Source: Rapana venosa (lineage: Eukaryota; Mollusca; Gastropoda; Neogastropoda; Muricidae). From it: a stretch of 64,000 bases of DNA. Made by a program: the position numbers and the translations under genes. The notes under the pieces were generated by a model, which ran no database searches, was not told the origin of the DNA, and saw only the letters and a program-made list of their open reading frames with translations. Positions within the stretch are counted from its first letter, which is position 1. The number at the start of each line of letters is the position of its first letter. The stretch lies in NCBI GenBank assembly GCA_028751875.1, contig CM054154.1, forward strand, positions 57,921,455 to 57,985,454, written 5' to 3'. Below are positions 49,156 through 62,810 of the stretch, in pieces.

Positions 49156-52100
49156 TTAACGAAGTGAAAGAGGGAGGTCATTCCAGGTGGATGGACCAGA
49201 AACAGAGAAGGAGCGACGGCCAACAGTGGTTTGTTTGAATCTGGGTGTTCGAAAGCACAAAGTATCGGCGTCTGAACGAAGGGAACGGGATGGAGTGTAC
49301 AGGTGAAGACAGTTACAGAGATAAGAGGATGCAGATTTGTGGATACATTTGAAACAGAGGGTATTGATTTTATACTCCAGTCTTTGTGAGACAGGCAACC
49401 AGTGAAGAGATGGCAGAAGAGAAGTGATGTGTTCAGATTTTTTCTTTCTTAGGACCAGTCGAGCTGCAGAGTTTTGTATGCGTTGAAGAGAGTGGATAGA
49501 TGATGCTGGTAGGCCAGCCAAAAGAGAATTACAGTAGTCTAAACGTGAAAGAATGAGAGATGTGACAAGCTTGGAAGTTGCATCAGTGGACAGATACTTG
49601 CGAATCGCGCTTATGCGCCGTAAGTGATAGTAGCAAGACTGGCAGGTCTGGGTGATGAATTTTTTTCATAGAGAGTGTGTTGTCAAGAACTACTCCTAAA
49701 TACTTCACAGAGTTGGACAAAGGAACTGACGTATTGCCGAATTCTATTGAAGTTTTTGTGATAGAGGAAAGTTTATGTTGGGTCCCTATGAGCATGGCTT
49801 CGGTTTTATCGGCATTAAGCTGTAACTTGTTCTGAGTCATCCAGTTTTGAATGTTTTGAAGGCAGTAGGACATATTTGTCAGGATAGAAGGCAAGTTTCA
49901 ACAGTATCGCTGCACTGAAGTTGAGTATCATCGGCATAGAAATGATGATCAATAGGGTGGTTGTTTATTATATGTGAGAGTGGAGCAGTGTAGAGAGTAA
50001 AGAGAACAGGGCCCAGCACTGATCCCTGCGGGACTCCACATTCCATTTTGACAGGTTTTGATTGAATTTTGTTTACAATAACTTTCTGGAACCGGTCTGT
50101 GAGGTATGAAGTAAATCAGGTGAGGGCTGTGTCATTAATATCAAACGTATTTTGGAGGCGAGAAAGAAGAATTGAGTGATCTATGGTATCAAACGCTGCA
50201 GATAAGTCAAGAAGAGTGAGGAGGGAGATTTTTCCTGCATCAGAAGCAAGTAGAAGTGTATCTAAAGTATGGACTAGGGTGGTTTCGGTGCTGTGGTTGG
50301 GGCGGTAGGCAGACTGAAAAGTGGGAAGAAGATCATTGGAATGAAGGTGACTGTTGAGCTGTTTGAGAACAACTTTTTCTTGTACTTTAGAGACAAAGGG
50401 CAAGTTTGAGACGGGCCTATAATTCTTCAGAATGTTGGGATCGAGGTCGTGCTTTTTCAGTAGAGGTGTGACTATTGCTGTTTTAAGAGCTGATGGAAAA
50501 TTTCCTGACTGAAGAGATGAATTTACTATTTTAGTGATAATAGGCACAAATTGTGAAAGGCATTGTGAGAAAACAGGAGCAGGTATGGGATCAAGGTCGC
50601 ATGATTTTATAGTCATTTCCTTCAGAATTGTCATAATTTCTTTTTCACTTGTGGGATGGAAGGAAAAGAGAGGAGTGCCAGTGAACTGGGGGTCAGGAGG
50701 CGCAGGCTGGAATTGAGTTTGATCAAGTCTGGAGCGCATGTTTCGAACTTTGTCTGAAAAGAAGGCAGAAAATGTGGATGGAAGTTCAGACAGGCTGTGG
50801 GTGTTAGGCAGAGGAGTTGTTTTTGCAGATCCAAGGAGATTTGAGGTGAGGGAAAAAAGAGATTTTATGGATGTAGCACAGAGAACTTGGGAAGAGTAGT
50901 AGTCTGTCTTTGCTAAATGGATTAAGAGTTTGACTTTGTTTATTTGTTTTCGAAAAAGCCGTTTGTTGATTTCGGTTTTTGACTTCCGCCACTGCCGTTC
51001 TAGTTGCCGGCGTTTGCGCTTCGCTATCAAGATGTCTTGGGTATACCATGGCGCACAGGGTCTGTCAGGGAGGAGATGATTAGTAGGAGGTGCATGCTCA
51101 TCAAGCAGTTGGCGGAGAATAGTGTTATAGTGATCAGAGAGTTTCAGTGTGGTCAGAGGTTTGTGAAAAACGTTCGGAAGCTTGTGAAGAGAAGGTATGA
51201 ATGTCTAAGGCCTTAAAATTGCGACGAGTAACATATTTCTTCTTTCTGACAGGTTTTGTGATGTTTGAGATGAAAAAAATGGCGGAATGACAGAATGCAG
51301 TTCGTCAGTGACAGAAACAGATGTGACAAGATTGAATGAAGCATTAGTAATCAGCCAGTCTAAAATATGACCAGATCTGTGCGTTGCTTCGTTTACCAGT
51401 TGAGAGAGAGAATGGTTGGACAGAGAAAGAGAAAGACGTTTGACATCTGGAGAGGACTGGTTGTCGAAATGGAAGTTGAAGTCACCAAGAATTATAAGTT
51501 TAGTGGGAGAGAGGCTGTAGTGGTCGAGGAGTGACTGGAATTCTTGGTGAAAAAGAGAAGATGTTAGGTTGTGTTTTATATGGCTGGAGGTGGACGGTAA
51601 AGGCAGCAGATAGTAATAGAGTGGCCAAGTAGGTGAGATTGATTTCGCAAACTTCAAAAGATTCATGTGAGAATTGAAGTTGTGACTGAAAGAAAGAGAT
51701 GGTTCCAATATGTCCTTGAGAATGATGGCAATCCCACCTCCATCGAGAGAGTCGGGGGAAAGAAATGGTTTTATATCCAGGAGGAGTCAGCTGTTTTATT
51801 TTTGGTTCATGGCCATGTGTTTAAGCCAAGTTTCTGTGAGGAAGGTTTAAATCAATGTTTTTTTCAGAGATGAAATCAGATATGTAGTCGGCTTTTCCAT
51901 TTGGACAGACAGAATGCACATTGAACAAACAAACTTGAAGGAGATCTGAAGGAGGTGGAGAGGTTGAAGATGAAAGTGGTGAGTTTGGACAAGCATCAGA
52001 GGAAGAGGACGAAGGCGATGGTGGAGATGCGGCTAGCGGAAGAACAGACAAGAGTTTGGATGGTGAATCAGGAGTAGAAGATGGTGAAAGAACTGTGCTA

Positions 52101-52279
52101 ATCAGGGGATTCGGTTTTTGAAACACATCATGATATACATCATCATCATCAGAACAAAAAACATTATCAGTTACAAACAACAGAACAATCAAAAGCTGAA
52201 GGGGCGGGTGGACGGCAGCATGGGGAAGAAGCGTTGTCAGGGGTGACAGAAGTGACGTCAGAGGTGAAGAGGGAGACAT
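49156..52279 (-). pseudogene. L2-like endonuclease-reverse transcriptase ORF2, frameshifted
   Basis: Pieces in order on the minus strand follow. 52279-51821 gives the endonuclease start, with DLLQVCLFNVHSVCP and KADYISDFISEKNIDL. 51708-51205 gives the endonuclease core, with LIILGDFNFHFDN and SGHILDWLITNASFNL. 51030-50116 is 304 codons with NYRPVSNLPFVSKVQEK, FQSAYRPNHSTETTL and LLDLSAAFDTIDHSILL; the motif A aspartates are encoded at 50185-50208. 50040-49920 gives GVPQGSVLGPVLF and the catalytic YADD (49927-49938). 49894-49583 gives thumb-type sequence (LQLNADKTEAMLIGT, VKYLGVVLD). 49521-49156 gives the C-terminal part (IQNSAARLVLRKKKSEHI). The protein cuts target DNA and copies the element RNA in the nucleus. 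At least four frame breaks separate the pieces, and some may be sequencing errors. Confidence 0.85.
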
Positions 52280-52836
52280 GGGAGAGGGAAGCCCACCACT
52301 GGCGATGACGTCGGCCTGCCCGTGTTCCCCGTCTGGTTTTGCAGCGATGGATGCCTAAGTTTGTTATACCTTGCTTAATATCAGGAGCAAGCGTGTACTG
52401 TTTTTGACAATTCTCAGGTGCGAGCATAGCTCTAATGTCCGCGGCTCTCACTGCCATGGTAGCAGAACAACACACACTAGACTTGATTGATGGGGGTGGT
52501 GTCAGTTCGTGAATCACGTGCAATTTGTTGAAGGGCAGTAGGGTCAGATTAAAATGGGTCATGAAGACCAGCAGTCAGGTAAACACAATTCATAAGTCGA
52601 ATCGAAATTTTGAACAATTCAAACAAAGATGAAAAATTAATACATCGAAATATCTCAAAAAGTAGATAATAACAAAGAAAAATGTTCTGACCAAATAACT
52701 CAGGGTAAAAGCACGAACAAGAAGATGTAAACATTTCTGGAAAGGAACCAGAAAAAACACACACATCCAGCATTCAAACACAGAGCTACACACAGTGCTG
52801 CCGACAGGTGCAAAGGCAGATCACTCTGTTCCATTT

Positions 52837-52877
<41 letters not shown>

Positions 52878-54134
52878 AGATGATGATGTATTATTATTAA
52901 TATTATGTAGAAGTTGGTGATTGAGATGATTATGTAGATGTTGGTGATGGTGATGGTGGTGATTATATAGAAGTTGATGAAGATTGTTATCATTATGTAG
53001 ATGCTGGTTATAGTGATGACCATGTGGAAATAGTTTGAGATGGCAATGGATACGTAGATGTGGTGATGGGATTAATATGTAGATGTTGGTGATGTTGATT
53101 AATATGTAGATGTGGGTGATGGTGATTAATATGTAGATGGTGATGGTGATTAATATGTAGATGTTGAGATGGTGATTAATATGTAGATGTTGGTGATGGT
53201 GATAAGATGTAGATGTGGGTGATGGTGATTAATATGTAGATGTTGGTGATGGATTAATTGTAGATGTTGGTGATGGTGATTAATTTGTAGATGTTGGTGA
53301 TGGTGATTAATTTGTAGATGTTGGTGATGTGATTAATTTGTAGATGTTGGTGATGGTGATTAACATGTAGATGTTGGTGATGGTGATTAATATGTAGATG
53401 GTGGTGTGTGATTAATATGTAGATGTTGGTGATGGTGATTAATATTGTAGATTTGTGATGGTGGAATTATTTGTAGATGTTGGTGATGGTGATTAATTTG
53501 TGATGTTGGTGATGGTGAAAATATGTAGTGTTGGGATGGTGTTTTAATTGTAGATTTGGGTGATGGTGATTAATTGTAGATGGTGGGGATGGGGGTAATA
53601 TGTAGTGGTGGTGATGGTGTAATATGTAAAAGGTGGTGATGTGTTTAATATGTTGATTTGGTGATGGTGATTAATATGTAATTTTGTGGTGAAAATATGA
53701 ATGTTGGGATGGTGATTATTGAAGATGTTTGTGATGGTGATTAATATTTTAAATTGTGGGATGTGATAATAGAAAATTTTGGTGTGGTGATTATATGTAG
53801 ATGTTGGTGTAAAGGTGGTGATGAAAATGAAAATGTTGGTGATAAAGGGGGTGATAGTGATGGTGTGAATGGGTATATGTTCCGATAAAGGTAGTGATTA
53901 ATGTAATGATGGTTGAATGGGTAGATGTTTTGAAAAAGTGGTTAATATGTAGTGAGGGTGAGAATGTTAATGTTCTGAGAAGATGTGTTTAATAGTAGAT
54001 GAGGGTGATGAATGTGTAGATTTTGCTAATGAAGAGGAAATAAATATATAGGATGGTGATGAATGTGTAATGTTGGAGAAGATGGAAAGTTATTGTAGGA
54101 GGTGATAATGTGTAATGTTCTGTGAAGATGGTGA
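52837..54134 (+). repeat. GAT-rich minisatellite array, left segment, copy B
   Basis: It starts with (GAT)n against the L2-like 5' end and continues with 27-bp units. It is clean to about 53.4 kb, then increasingly damaged by one- and two-base deletions. Confidence 0.9.
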
Positions 54135-54138
54135 TTAA

Positions 54139-54746
54139 TATAGGAGTCGCAGTGAAATGGATCCTCCTTTTTGTGGTGCGCGGATTTTGGTATATTACAT
54201 ATTATTTTGGCTTATTGAGCTTAACCAACATAAAAAATGACATAAACTTTTCACATCATTTAAAAGTTTAAAAAAGTCTTTTTTTCGGATTACCTCACAG
54301 TTTTTTTAAAGATGACTGATTAATGTTTTACAAAATTCAAAATTGTCATGGTTTGCTAAAAAATTTAAAGTTTTGAAAATTAAGGCTGGTATTTAAAGGC
54401 CCTTTAACATTCATCAACTATCCCTTGAAGCAATTTTAGATTTCTCACCAAAGTAAAGTTCCGTGAAGCTGGCTGATCTGTGAGTCCTTTTTTACAACAG
54501 ATTTTTTTTTTTTAAGAATCATAACATGGAGTGCCAAATCCCCAAAATATCACTTTTGACATGTCAAACAAAATTGGCCCAACGACAAAAAAAAGGAAGC
54601 TTTTGGTTAAAGGGGAAAAAACGTGTTTAGAAAATGATGCCCTACGGGCCAATACTTTCCTCTGAGCTTACCATTTTTTGTGTTTCTTTAAAATTCGTCG
54701 CAGTAAAGGGAGGAGTCCCGAAGTTGCTTCGGCCAACCTCAATGAG
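54139..54746. mobile_element. TTAA-flanked insertion, copy B
   Basis: The counterpart of 34884-35523, about 608 bp with many small indels. TTAA is present at 54135-54138 and 54747-54750. The right end still reads CAACCTCAATGAG, and the palindrome is eroded. Confidence 0.5.
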
Positions 54747-54750
54747 TTAA

Positions 54751-57700
54751 TATGTAGATGAAGAAAAGAAATTTTAGATGTCCTGATGAAAAATGGTGAT
54801 TAAAATGTAATTTATGGTGATGGGTTATTTAAAAGTAGATGTTGGGGATGGTGATTAATATGTAGATGTTGGGGATGATGATTTTAAATGTGATGTAGGA
54901 TGGGTTTAATATTAGATGGTGGTGATGGTGTTAATGTGTAATGTTGGGGGTAGTGTTTAAAATGAGATGTTGGTGTGGTATTAATATGTAGATGTTGGTG
55001 ATTTTCATTAATATGTAGATGATAGATGGAAAATGTGTAGTGTTCCTGTTTAAGTGGTGATTAATATGTAGATGTTGGTGGGGATTAATATGTGATGTTA
55101 GTGATGGGGTTTAATATGTAGATGGTGGTATGGTGATTTAATTGTTTTTGTTGGATAGTGTTTAATAGTAATTTGGTAAGGTGATAAATAGTAGATGTTG
55201 GTGATGTGTTAATATGTAGATGTTGGTGATGGTGATTAATTTGAGATGGTTTGGTATGGGGTTAAAATGAAATGTGGTGATAGTATGAATATGTAGATTT
55301 GGTATTGGGGATTTATGTGATGTTGGTGGAAGGTGGTGAGAAAAAGTAGTGTTGGGGATGAATACTAGTATTTGTGATGGTGATGAAGTGTTAAATGTTC
55401 CTGGAAGATGGGTTTAATTGTACATTATGGGAATGAATGTGTAGTATTAGTGATGGAAAAATGGGTAGATGTTCCCGATGAAATGTGATTGTAGTGAATT
55501 AGGTGATGAAATTTGGGGAGATGTTTCTGTGAAGGGGGTAATATGAGATGATATGATGAATGTGTAGATGTTCTGATGAAAAGGCGATTAATATGTAGAT
55601 GTGGTGATGTTTTTTGTAGAATTTCCTGAAGAAAATAGTGAATTTTTAGTAGTGTGGGTGATGAATGTGTAGAGGGTTTCGATGAAGATGGTAATCAATT
55701 TTTAGATGATGGGAGAATGTGTAGATGTTTTAGATGAAGTGGGGATTAAAATGTAGTGAGGTGATTTAAATGTAGTTTTGGGTTGTCATTAAAATGTGTG
55801 TTCGTGATTGTCCTTAAAAATGTAATTTGGTGGATGGGATTAAATGTAGTGATGGGGATAAAGGTTTCTGTTTTGATGAAAATGGTAAATAATATGTAGT
55901 GTTGGGGATGGTGATTAATATGTAGAAGTTTTGGGGTGGGATTTTATGTAGTCGGGAGGGATTTAATATTTGGAGGTTGGTGATATGATAATAGGATGTT
56001 GGGTGAGGTATTAATAGTAGTGTTGGTGGGGATTAATTGTGATTGGGTTTATGGTGATTAAATGTAAAATGTTAGTGATGGGATTAATATGTAGTGGTGG
56101 TGGGTGGTTAATATTAGATGTTTCTGATAGTGTTTAATTGTAGATGTTGGGGTGGTGATTAATATGTAGGTTGGTGATGGTGATTTTAATATAGATGTTG
56201 GGATGGTGATTAATTTTAAGATGTTGGTGTTGGGGTTTTTTTATGTAAAAGTGGGTGATAGTGATGAATATGTTGATTTTTTTTGAGGGATTAAAATGTA
56301 ATGGGAGGGTGAAGGTGGTGATGTTAAAAGTAGATGTTGGTGATGAATACGTAGATTTAGTGATGGTGATGAATGTGTAAATGTTCCTGATGAAAAAGGT
56401 GATTAATATGTACATTATGGGAATGAATGGGTAGATATTAGGGGGATGGGGATGAATGTCTAGTGTTCCGATGAAGATGGTTTTTAAATTTCTTATGGGA
56501 AAAAATGTGTAGTTTTTAGTAATGGTGATGAATGTCTAGATATTCCCCGATGAAGTGGTGATTATATGTAGATGTGGGTGAATGGGTTTGTGTTCCTGGA
56601 AGATGGTATTATATGTGATGAGGTGATGAATGGTAGGTTTTGTGAAGATGTGATTAATATGTAGGTGGTGGAATGTGTAGAGTTCTGATGAAGATGGTAT
56701 TAAAATTTTATGGGGTGATGAAAATGTAGATGTTCTGAGAAGATGGGATTAATATGAGTGATGGGATGAATGTGTGATGTTTTGTGAAGATTGTGTTTAA
56801 ACGTAGATGATGCTGATGAATGTGTAGTGTTTCTGATGAAGATAATGATTAAAGTAGATATGGTGATGAAAGTGTAGCTGTTCCTGAGAGATGGTAATAA
56901 TATGTAGAGTTGGTGATGGTGATTAATATGTAGATGTTGGTGATTAAAATGTAGTGTTGGTAAAGGGTTTAATATGTGGTTTGTGTGGTGAATAAATTTG
57001 GGTAGATTGTGGGGGGTTTTTAATATGTAGTGGGTTGGGATGTGTTTTTTTGTAGATGTTGGTGATTTGGTATTAATTTTTTGGTATGGTGATTAATATG
57101 TAGATGTTTGGGGATGGTGATTAATTTTAAAATGTTGGGGATGGTGATGATATGTAAATGTGGTGATGGAGAATTGTAGATTTTGGTGATGGGATTAAAA
57201 TGTAGTGTTGATGTTGAGGGGGTGGTGTTTTGGTAAATGTAGTTTTTTTGGGTTTGAATTTTAATTTCCGTAGATTTTTTTAGTGATGGTGTGTGTGTAA
57301 TGTTTGATGAGATGGGGATTTATGTAGTTTTATGGTTGTGAAAGGTAAATGTTTCTGATGAAGATGGTGATTTTTTTATGTAGATGATGGGATGAAGTGT
57401 AATGTTCTGATGAAGAGGTGATTAATATGTAAGTTGATGGTTGATTAATTTTGTGTTGGTGATGGGTTAAAATTTTAGATGGGGGTGATGGTGTTAATAT
57501 GTAGTGTTTGGTGAGGGTTATATGTGATGTTTGGGGTGGGTGATTTATGTAGGTTTTGTGGGGTTAAAATTTTAAGTGTTGGTGATGGTGTTAATATGTA
57601 GATGTGGGTGTTAATTTGAGATGTTTGTTTGGTAAATTAAATGGGAAAGATGGGGGATTTTGTAGATGTTTTCCCGATAAAATTGATTAAATTGTAGATT

Positions 57701-60420
57701 TTATGGTGATTTTTTTGTAGATGTTGATGATGGTGATTTAAATTTTTAGATGTTGGTGTGGTGTTTATGTAGGGAAAGGTGATAAAAGTGTATTTGAAGA
57801 AAGTTTTTTGGGTGAGGTGATTTCTGTGAAGATGGTGATTTTATGTAGATGTTGGTAGGGGGGTTTTAATATGTGTGTTTGGGGTGGGGAAAATTTGGGT
57901 TGGGGATGGTTTTTCTGAGATTTTGGGGATTTTTTTTATTGATGTTGGTGTGGTATTAATATGTAGATGTTGGTGATGGGTTAATTTTTAAAATGTTTGG
58001 TGATGGTATTAATATGTAGATTTTTTTATGGGGTTTTTTTTTGTAGATGTTGGGTGAATGGTGATATAAAGTAGTGTTGGTGAAAAGGGGATTTTTAAAT
58101 TTGAAGGTTTTTTTTTGTGATGGTGTTTAATATTTATTTGGTTAAAGGTATTAATATTAGGGGAAAAGGGGGGGTGAAATGGAAAAAGGGGGGGGGAGGT
58201 TTATTTTTATAAATGGGTTTTTTGATGTTGGGGGATGAATTGTAGATGTTTTTTTTGTGAAAAAGGTGATTTTTAATGTGTAGATTTCCCCGATAAAAAA
58301 AGGTGTTAATATGTAATTTGGTTTTTGAATGTGTAGATATTGTGATGGTGAGAATGGGTAGATGTTCCTGATGAAATAGTGATTAAAATTTTAGATGATG
58401 GTGATTAATTGTGATGTTTTTGATGAAGATGTGTTAAATGTAATGAGGTGATGAAAGTGTAGTTTTTTCTGTGAAAATAGGATTAAAAAATTAGTGAGGG
58501 GTGATGAGTGTAGTGCCCGTGGGTGGTGATTTTTAATTTATGTCCATTATGTAAAAAGAAGGGGTTAAAGTGTAGTTTTATGATGGTGAGAATGGGTAGA
58601 TGTTCCCGTGAAGATAGTGTTAATATGTAGATGATGGTGATTAATATGTGTTTACCCGATTAAAAATAGTGTTTAAAATGTAGTTTGGGTGATGAATTGT
58701 TTTTAGTTGTTTCTGAAAGATGTGTTAATATATAGATGAGGTGATGAAAAATGTAGATGTTCCTGATGAAGATGGGGATTTTTAAATTATAAAAAAAAAA
58801 AATATGTAGATGTTTTGGGTGAATGTGTAGTTTTTCTGATGAAGTAGTGATTAATATAATTAGGTATGAATGGGTTTTTTTGTAAATTGTTTTGAAATTT
58901 TGGGGAGAATGGTAGATGTTTCTGTGAAGATAGTGTTATATGTAGATGATGGTTGTTTTTGTATGTTCCCGATAAAAATAGTGATTTATTTATTGGGGAA
59001 GAATTTTTAAAATTGTGAAGGGGTGTGGGTTGTTTCCCCGATGAAGATGTGATTAATATTAAATGGTGATGAATGTGTTGATGTTCCCGATGAAGTGTGA
59101 TTAATGAGGATGATGGGGATGAAAAGGGTTGATGTTTTGATGAAGATAGTGATTAATATGTGTTTTGGTGATGATGTGTAGTGTTCTGATGAAGATAGTG
59201 ATTAATATTATAGGTGATGGTGATTTAATGGGGTTTTTAGAGTTCCCGAGAAGAAAGTGATAAAGTAGTGTGGGGATGAATGTGTAGTGTTTCTGTAATT
59301 TAAAATTTTGTGGGTTTAAATTTTTAGATTTTTTTTTGGAAAATTTTTTAAAAAGAATGGGGTAAAATTCCTGATGAAGATAGTGAATTAAAAATTGTAC
59401 ATTCCCGGGAATGAATGTGTAGAATTTTTGTGAGGTGATGAAAGGGTAGATGTTCCCGGAAGATAGTGATTAATATGTACTTTTTTTTATTGGTGGGGTG
59501 AATGGGTAGATGTTTTTGATGAAGATGGGGTTAATATGTGTGATGGTGATGTGTGTAGATGTTCCGATGAAGATAGTGATTAATTGTAGTGAGGTGTTGA
59601 ATGGTAGAGTTTTTGATGAAGTAGTGTTAAAATGTACATTACGGAATGAATGTGTAGATATAGTGATGGTGATGTTGGGTAGATGTTCCTATGAAGTAGT
59701 GACTAATTGTAGAGTGGGGATGAATGTGTAGGGTTTTTGTGAAGTGGTGATTAATATGTAGATGATGGTGATGAAAATGTAATGTTCTGATAAAAATAGG
59801 TTAAATGTGATGATGGTGATGAAATGTTAGATGTTCTGATGAAGATAGTGTTAATATGTAATTTAAAAGGGAATTTTGAAAATGTGTTAAATTTTATTAA
59901 AGGGTGGTGATTTGGTTGGGTGAAGGGTAGTGTTCCCGATGAAGTTGTGATTAATAGTACATTATGGGAATGAATTTTGTTTTTTATTATGATGGTGTGA
60001 ATGGGTAGGTTCTGTGAAGAGTGTTATATTAGATGATGGTGAGATTTGATTTTTCCCTTTGGGAAGATGGTGATTAATATGTAGTGATGGTGTGAAATTT
60101 TTGGTAGATGTTCTGATAGGGTGTGTTTTAAAAGTAATTACGATGAATGTGTAGATTTGGGGGATGTGAGAATTTGGGTAGTGGGGTTTAATTTTTAAAT
60201 GGGGGTTAAATTGTAGTTTGGGGGGAGAAAGTGTAGATGTTCCCGATGAAGTGGTAATTAATATGTAGATGTTTGTGGTTGATTTTATTAAAAATGTTTT
60301 ATTAGAGAGGGTTTTAAAATTTTAGTGTTTGATGAAGATGGGGATATATTAGATGTTTGGGGTTGGGATGTTAGAATGTTTGATGAAAGGGTTTTGTATT
60401 ATTTTTTTTAAGGTATAATT
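54751..60420 (+). repeat. GAT-rich 27/54-bp minisatellite array, degraded, copy B
   Basis: The same sequence of unit types as 35528-41760 can be followed, but units are broken by deletions and by runs of G, T, A or C (for example GGGG and TTTTTT), so period and frame are lost. The error style is technical in appearance. Confidence 0.85.
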
Positions 60421-61279
60421 GTAGATTTATGATGGTGTGAATGTAGTGTTTGTAAAAAGTATTAAAAATGTATTTTTTGGGGTTTTTAAAATTGTTTTTA
60501 TTTTTTATTTAATGGGAGTTTCTTTAAAATAATTGGGGGGTTTGGGGGATGGTGGGAAAGGGATTTTTGTGTGATTTAATTATTTAGGGGGAATTAGGGA
60601 TTGGAGGGGGGTTAATGTTTTCCTTTTTTGAGTTTGAAATTTGATGTTTCCCCCCGGGTGGGTAAGGTGTTTATTATTTTAAAAAAAGAAAGTTTTTATG
60701 GCATTTGGTAAAAAACTTTTTTTCAAAGGTAATGGGTTTTATTAAATTTTATAATTTTTTTTTAGCTGGTAATGTCTTTATTAGTTTGGAATAAATTTGA
60801 TTGTTTGAAAAACAATTTTTAATTTGGTAATGAAGGGATAAATATTTGTTGTTGGTGAATTTAAGTTTGGTAAAAGATTTTTTTAATTGGTAAAATGGGG
60901 AAAAATTTTTGATTATTTAGATTTTGGAAGATGGTTTTTAAATTTTTAGTTTTTGGTGAGTGGTCATATGAGTTTTTGTGTGGTGTGGTATGTAATGTTG
61001 TGTGGATTTTGTGTTTTTTTTGTTTTTAAAGTTTAATTTTTCCCTTTTTTAGGATTTCAAGGGAATTGGGTTGTTTGGGGTGCGTCGGGGGGGCGGCCCA
61101 CCTTTTTTGTGGGGGGGGGGTATTATAACAATCCTAAAAAATATTAGAAAAAAAGAAAAAGAATTCGGGGGGGGGGGGGGGGGGGAACACCCAAAAATAA
61201 CAACAAAGAACAACCCCAAAATATCAAACAGCAAAAATACTAACTTTCCAATTCATATAACTTGAAGCTATCCTTATAT
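60421..61279. other. low-quality T/G-rich stretch with poly-G runs, no gene
   Basis: Long runs of T, A and G dominate. Poly-G runs occur at 61111-61120 and 61167-61185. The part up to about 61.0 kb still shows traces of the array end. A proline/glycine-rich frame at 61.05-61.26 kb is produced by the G runs. Confidence 0.6.
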
Positions 61280-62810
61280 CAGAGGAGTCTTAAAATAGGA
61301 GTATGGCTTAATGACAATACAATTTCTTTCATTGATGGAATGTCTTTTAGAATTTGCTGTAAGCTACGGACTGGGAAGGCAGGTAAGATGTTTTTCAGAT
61401 CTCTGTATCATAAAAGAATGTGATCATTGGTAAGATTTTCACCACAGATACATGTTGCTTTTAAAAAAGTTTTTGTTCTAAAAGCATTGGGCTTAAACCT
61501 GCAGATAAGAGATACAACGTTTCTATATTCATGTAAAGTACGATATTTGATCTTATCAAAAGATAATACACTGGCTACATCATCACTCCAAGAATAACCG
61601 GTACTTTGTAGTTTCTTTTTAAAGTGTTTCCAACATGCATTTTGTAACATGCTATAGCCCTCATGGATGGATAGAGGAACACTTATGCTGCAAGACCCAT
61701 CGATTTGCTCAGCTCCACATTTTGCTTTTCTGTCAACTTTTTCATTAAAGTAAATACCACAGTGCGAGGGTATCCAGCAAAAGGTAACACCAGTGCCTCG
61801 TATCATCAGAAAATGAATTAGATGACTAATCTCAATTATGAGATCTTGTCTCACTTTTGAACTGAAGTTTCTCAGGGCAAGTAAGACTGACCTGGAATCA
61901 ACACATAAAAGCATTTGAAATATGTCTTTAGGAAAATCTAGAAGATAATATAAAGCCATCAAAATAGCAGACAATTCAGCTGTAAAAATAGATCGAATTT
62001 TCCTACATAAAATGACCTCTCTATTTTCAAAGATGGTATGACAAACGCTGCACCCGCCTCATTATTGTTCAAAAGGGAACCATCTGTGTAGATTTTTAAA
62101 TGATTTGGATATGTAGTTTGTATATATTCTTTTACTGATGCGCTAAGAATATTTTCATTACCTTTTTTCGTTAAAGAGGAATAATTTACGTCAAAATTAG
62201 CTCTCTTAAGTTCCCATGGGGGACAAGGCGAGGAGTGAATCTTTGATTTAGCTATTTTTGTGGGAATTATATTTGCTTGATCAAATAATTGAGAAGTATA
62301 GGTTCTAGCTGTGGTGACAGAGGATTAGAGTGTGCTCCTTTTGGAAAGTTGACATCAGATCTTATACTAATTTCGTTGTCCACATTGGTTTCTTGTGTTG
62401 AACAACGTAAGAGATATTTAGCCACAGCCAGTTGTCAATATTTGTGTAATGGCAAAATTCCTATCTCCTTATAGGTACCCATGGACGATGCATGAAAAAG
62501 TACCCCAAGAGCTAATCGAAAAGCCTTGCAGTCTATTCTTGTCATTTTCTGTAATAATTATTTTGGAGTACTGAAAAATGCTTCCTGGCCATAAATGAGT
62601 CTGGAACGTACTAAAGATAATGCCAAATGTTTTAAAATAGCTACATCATAAGCCCACACTTGTTTACTAAAAACTTTCAGGAGATTTAGACTTTTCCTAG
62701 CCTTAGTATTTAAATAATCAATGTGATAATTCCAACTTAGTGTAGACATAAAATATACTCCTAAAAACTTCACCAAAGTTTTATATTCCAACTTTCCCAT
62801 CTTTTTGGGG
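61280..62810 (-). mobile_element. I-like LINE with RNase H domain, 5' truncated
   Basis: On the minus strand 62800-62558 encodes the end of a reverse transcriptase: KTLVKFLGVYFMSTLSWNYH, KARKSLNLLKVFSKQVW, then LVRSRLIYG. After a damaged middle part, 61974-61408 (188 codons) encodes an RNase H domain: CVDSRSVLLALRNF (normally a D-S-x-S start), then VTFCWIPSHCGIYFNEKVDR with the conserved W-I-P-S-H and N-E-x-x-D. It ends with the cysteine motif CICGENLTNDHILL. RNase H downstream of RT marks the I group of LINEs. The catalytic residues I can see are present, but stops between the two parts inactivate it. The element begins abruptly near 62810, inside RT. Confidence 0.85.

Larger units (their letters stand above)
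48796..52836 (-). mobile_element. L2-like non-LTR retrotransposon, about 4 kb, nearly intact, copy B
   Basis: On the minus strand the element starts next to the GAT array near 52836. It has an upstream coding-like part (52562-52167, with KTRRGTRAGRR), then endonuclease, reverse transcriptase and a C-terminal segment, and ends with CAAGATTCAGCGCTATAAAT plus AAT units. The order endonuclease-RT without RNase H, the motif DLSAAFDT, the QGSVLGP block and the microsatellite tail fit the L2/CR1 side of the LINEs. Several single-base frameshifts interrupt the long ORF, so this copy is probably not competent, but sequence identity with the copy at 63.3 kb shows that the family was recently active. 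Confidence 0.9.

Noticed and set aside
61049..61265. Pro-rich and Gly-rich frames
   Set aside because: Produced by poly-G runs in low-quality sequence.
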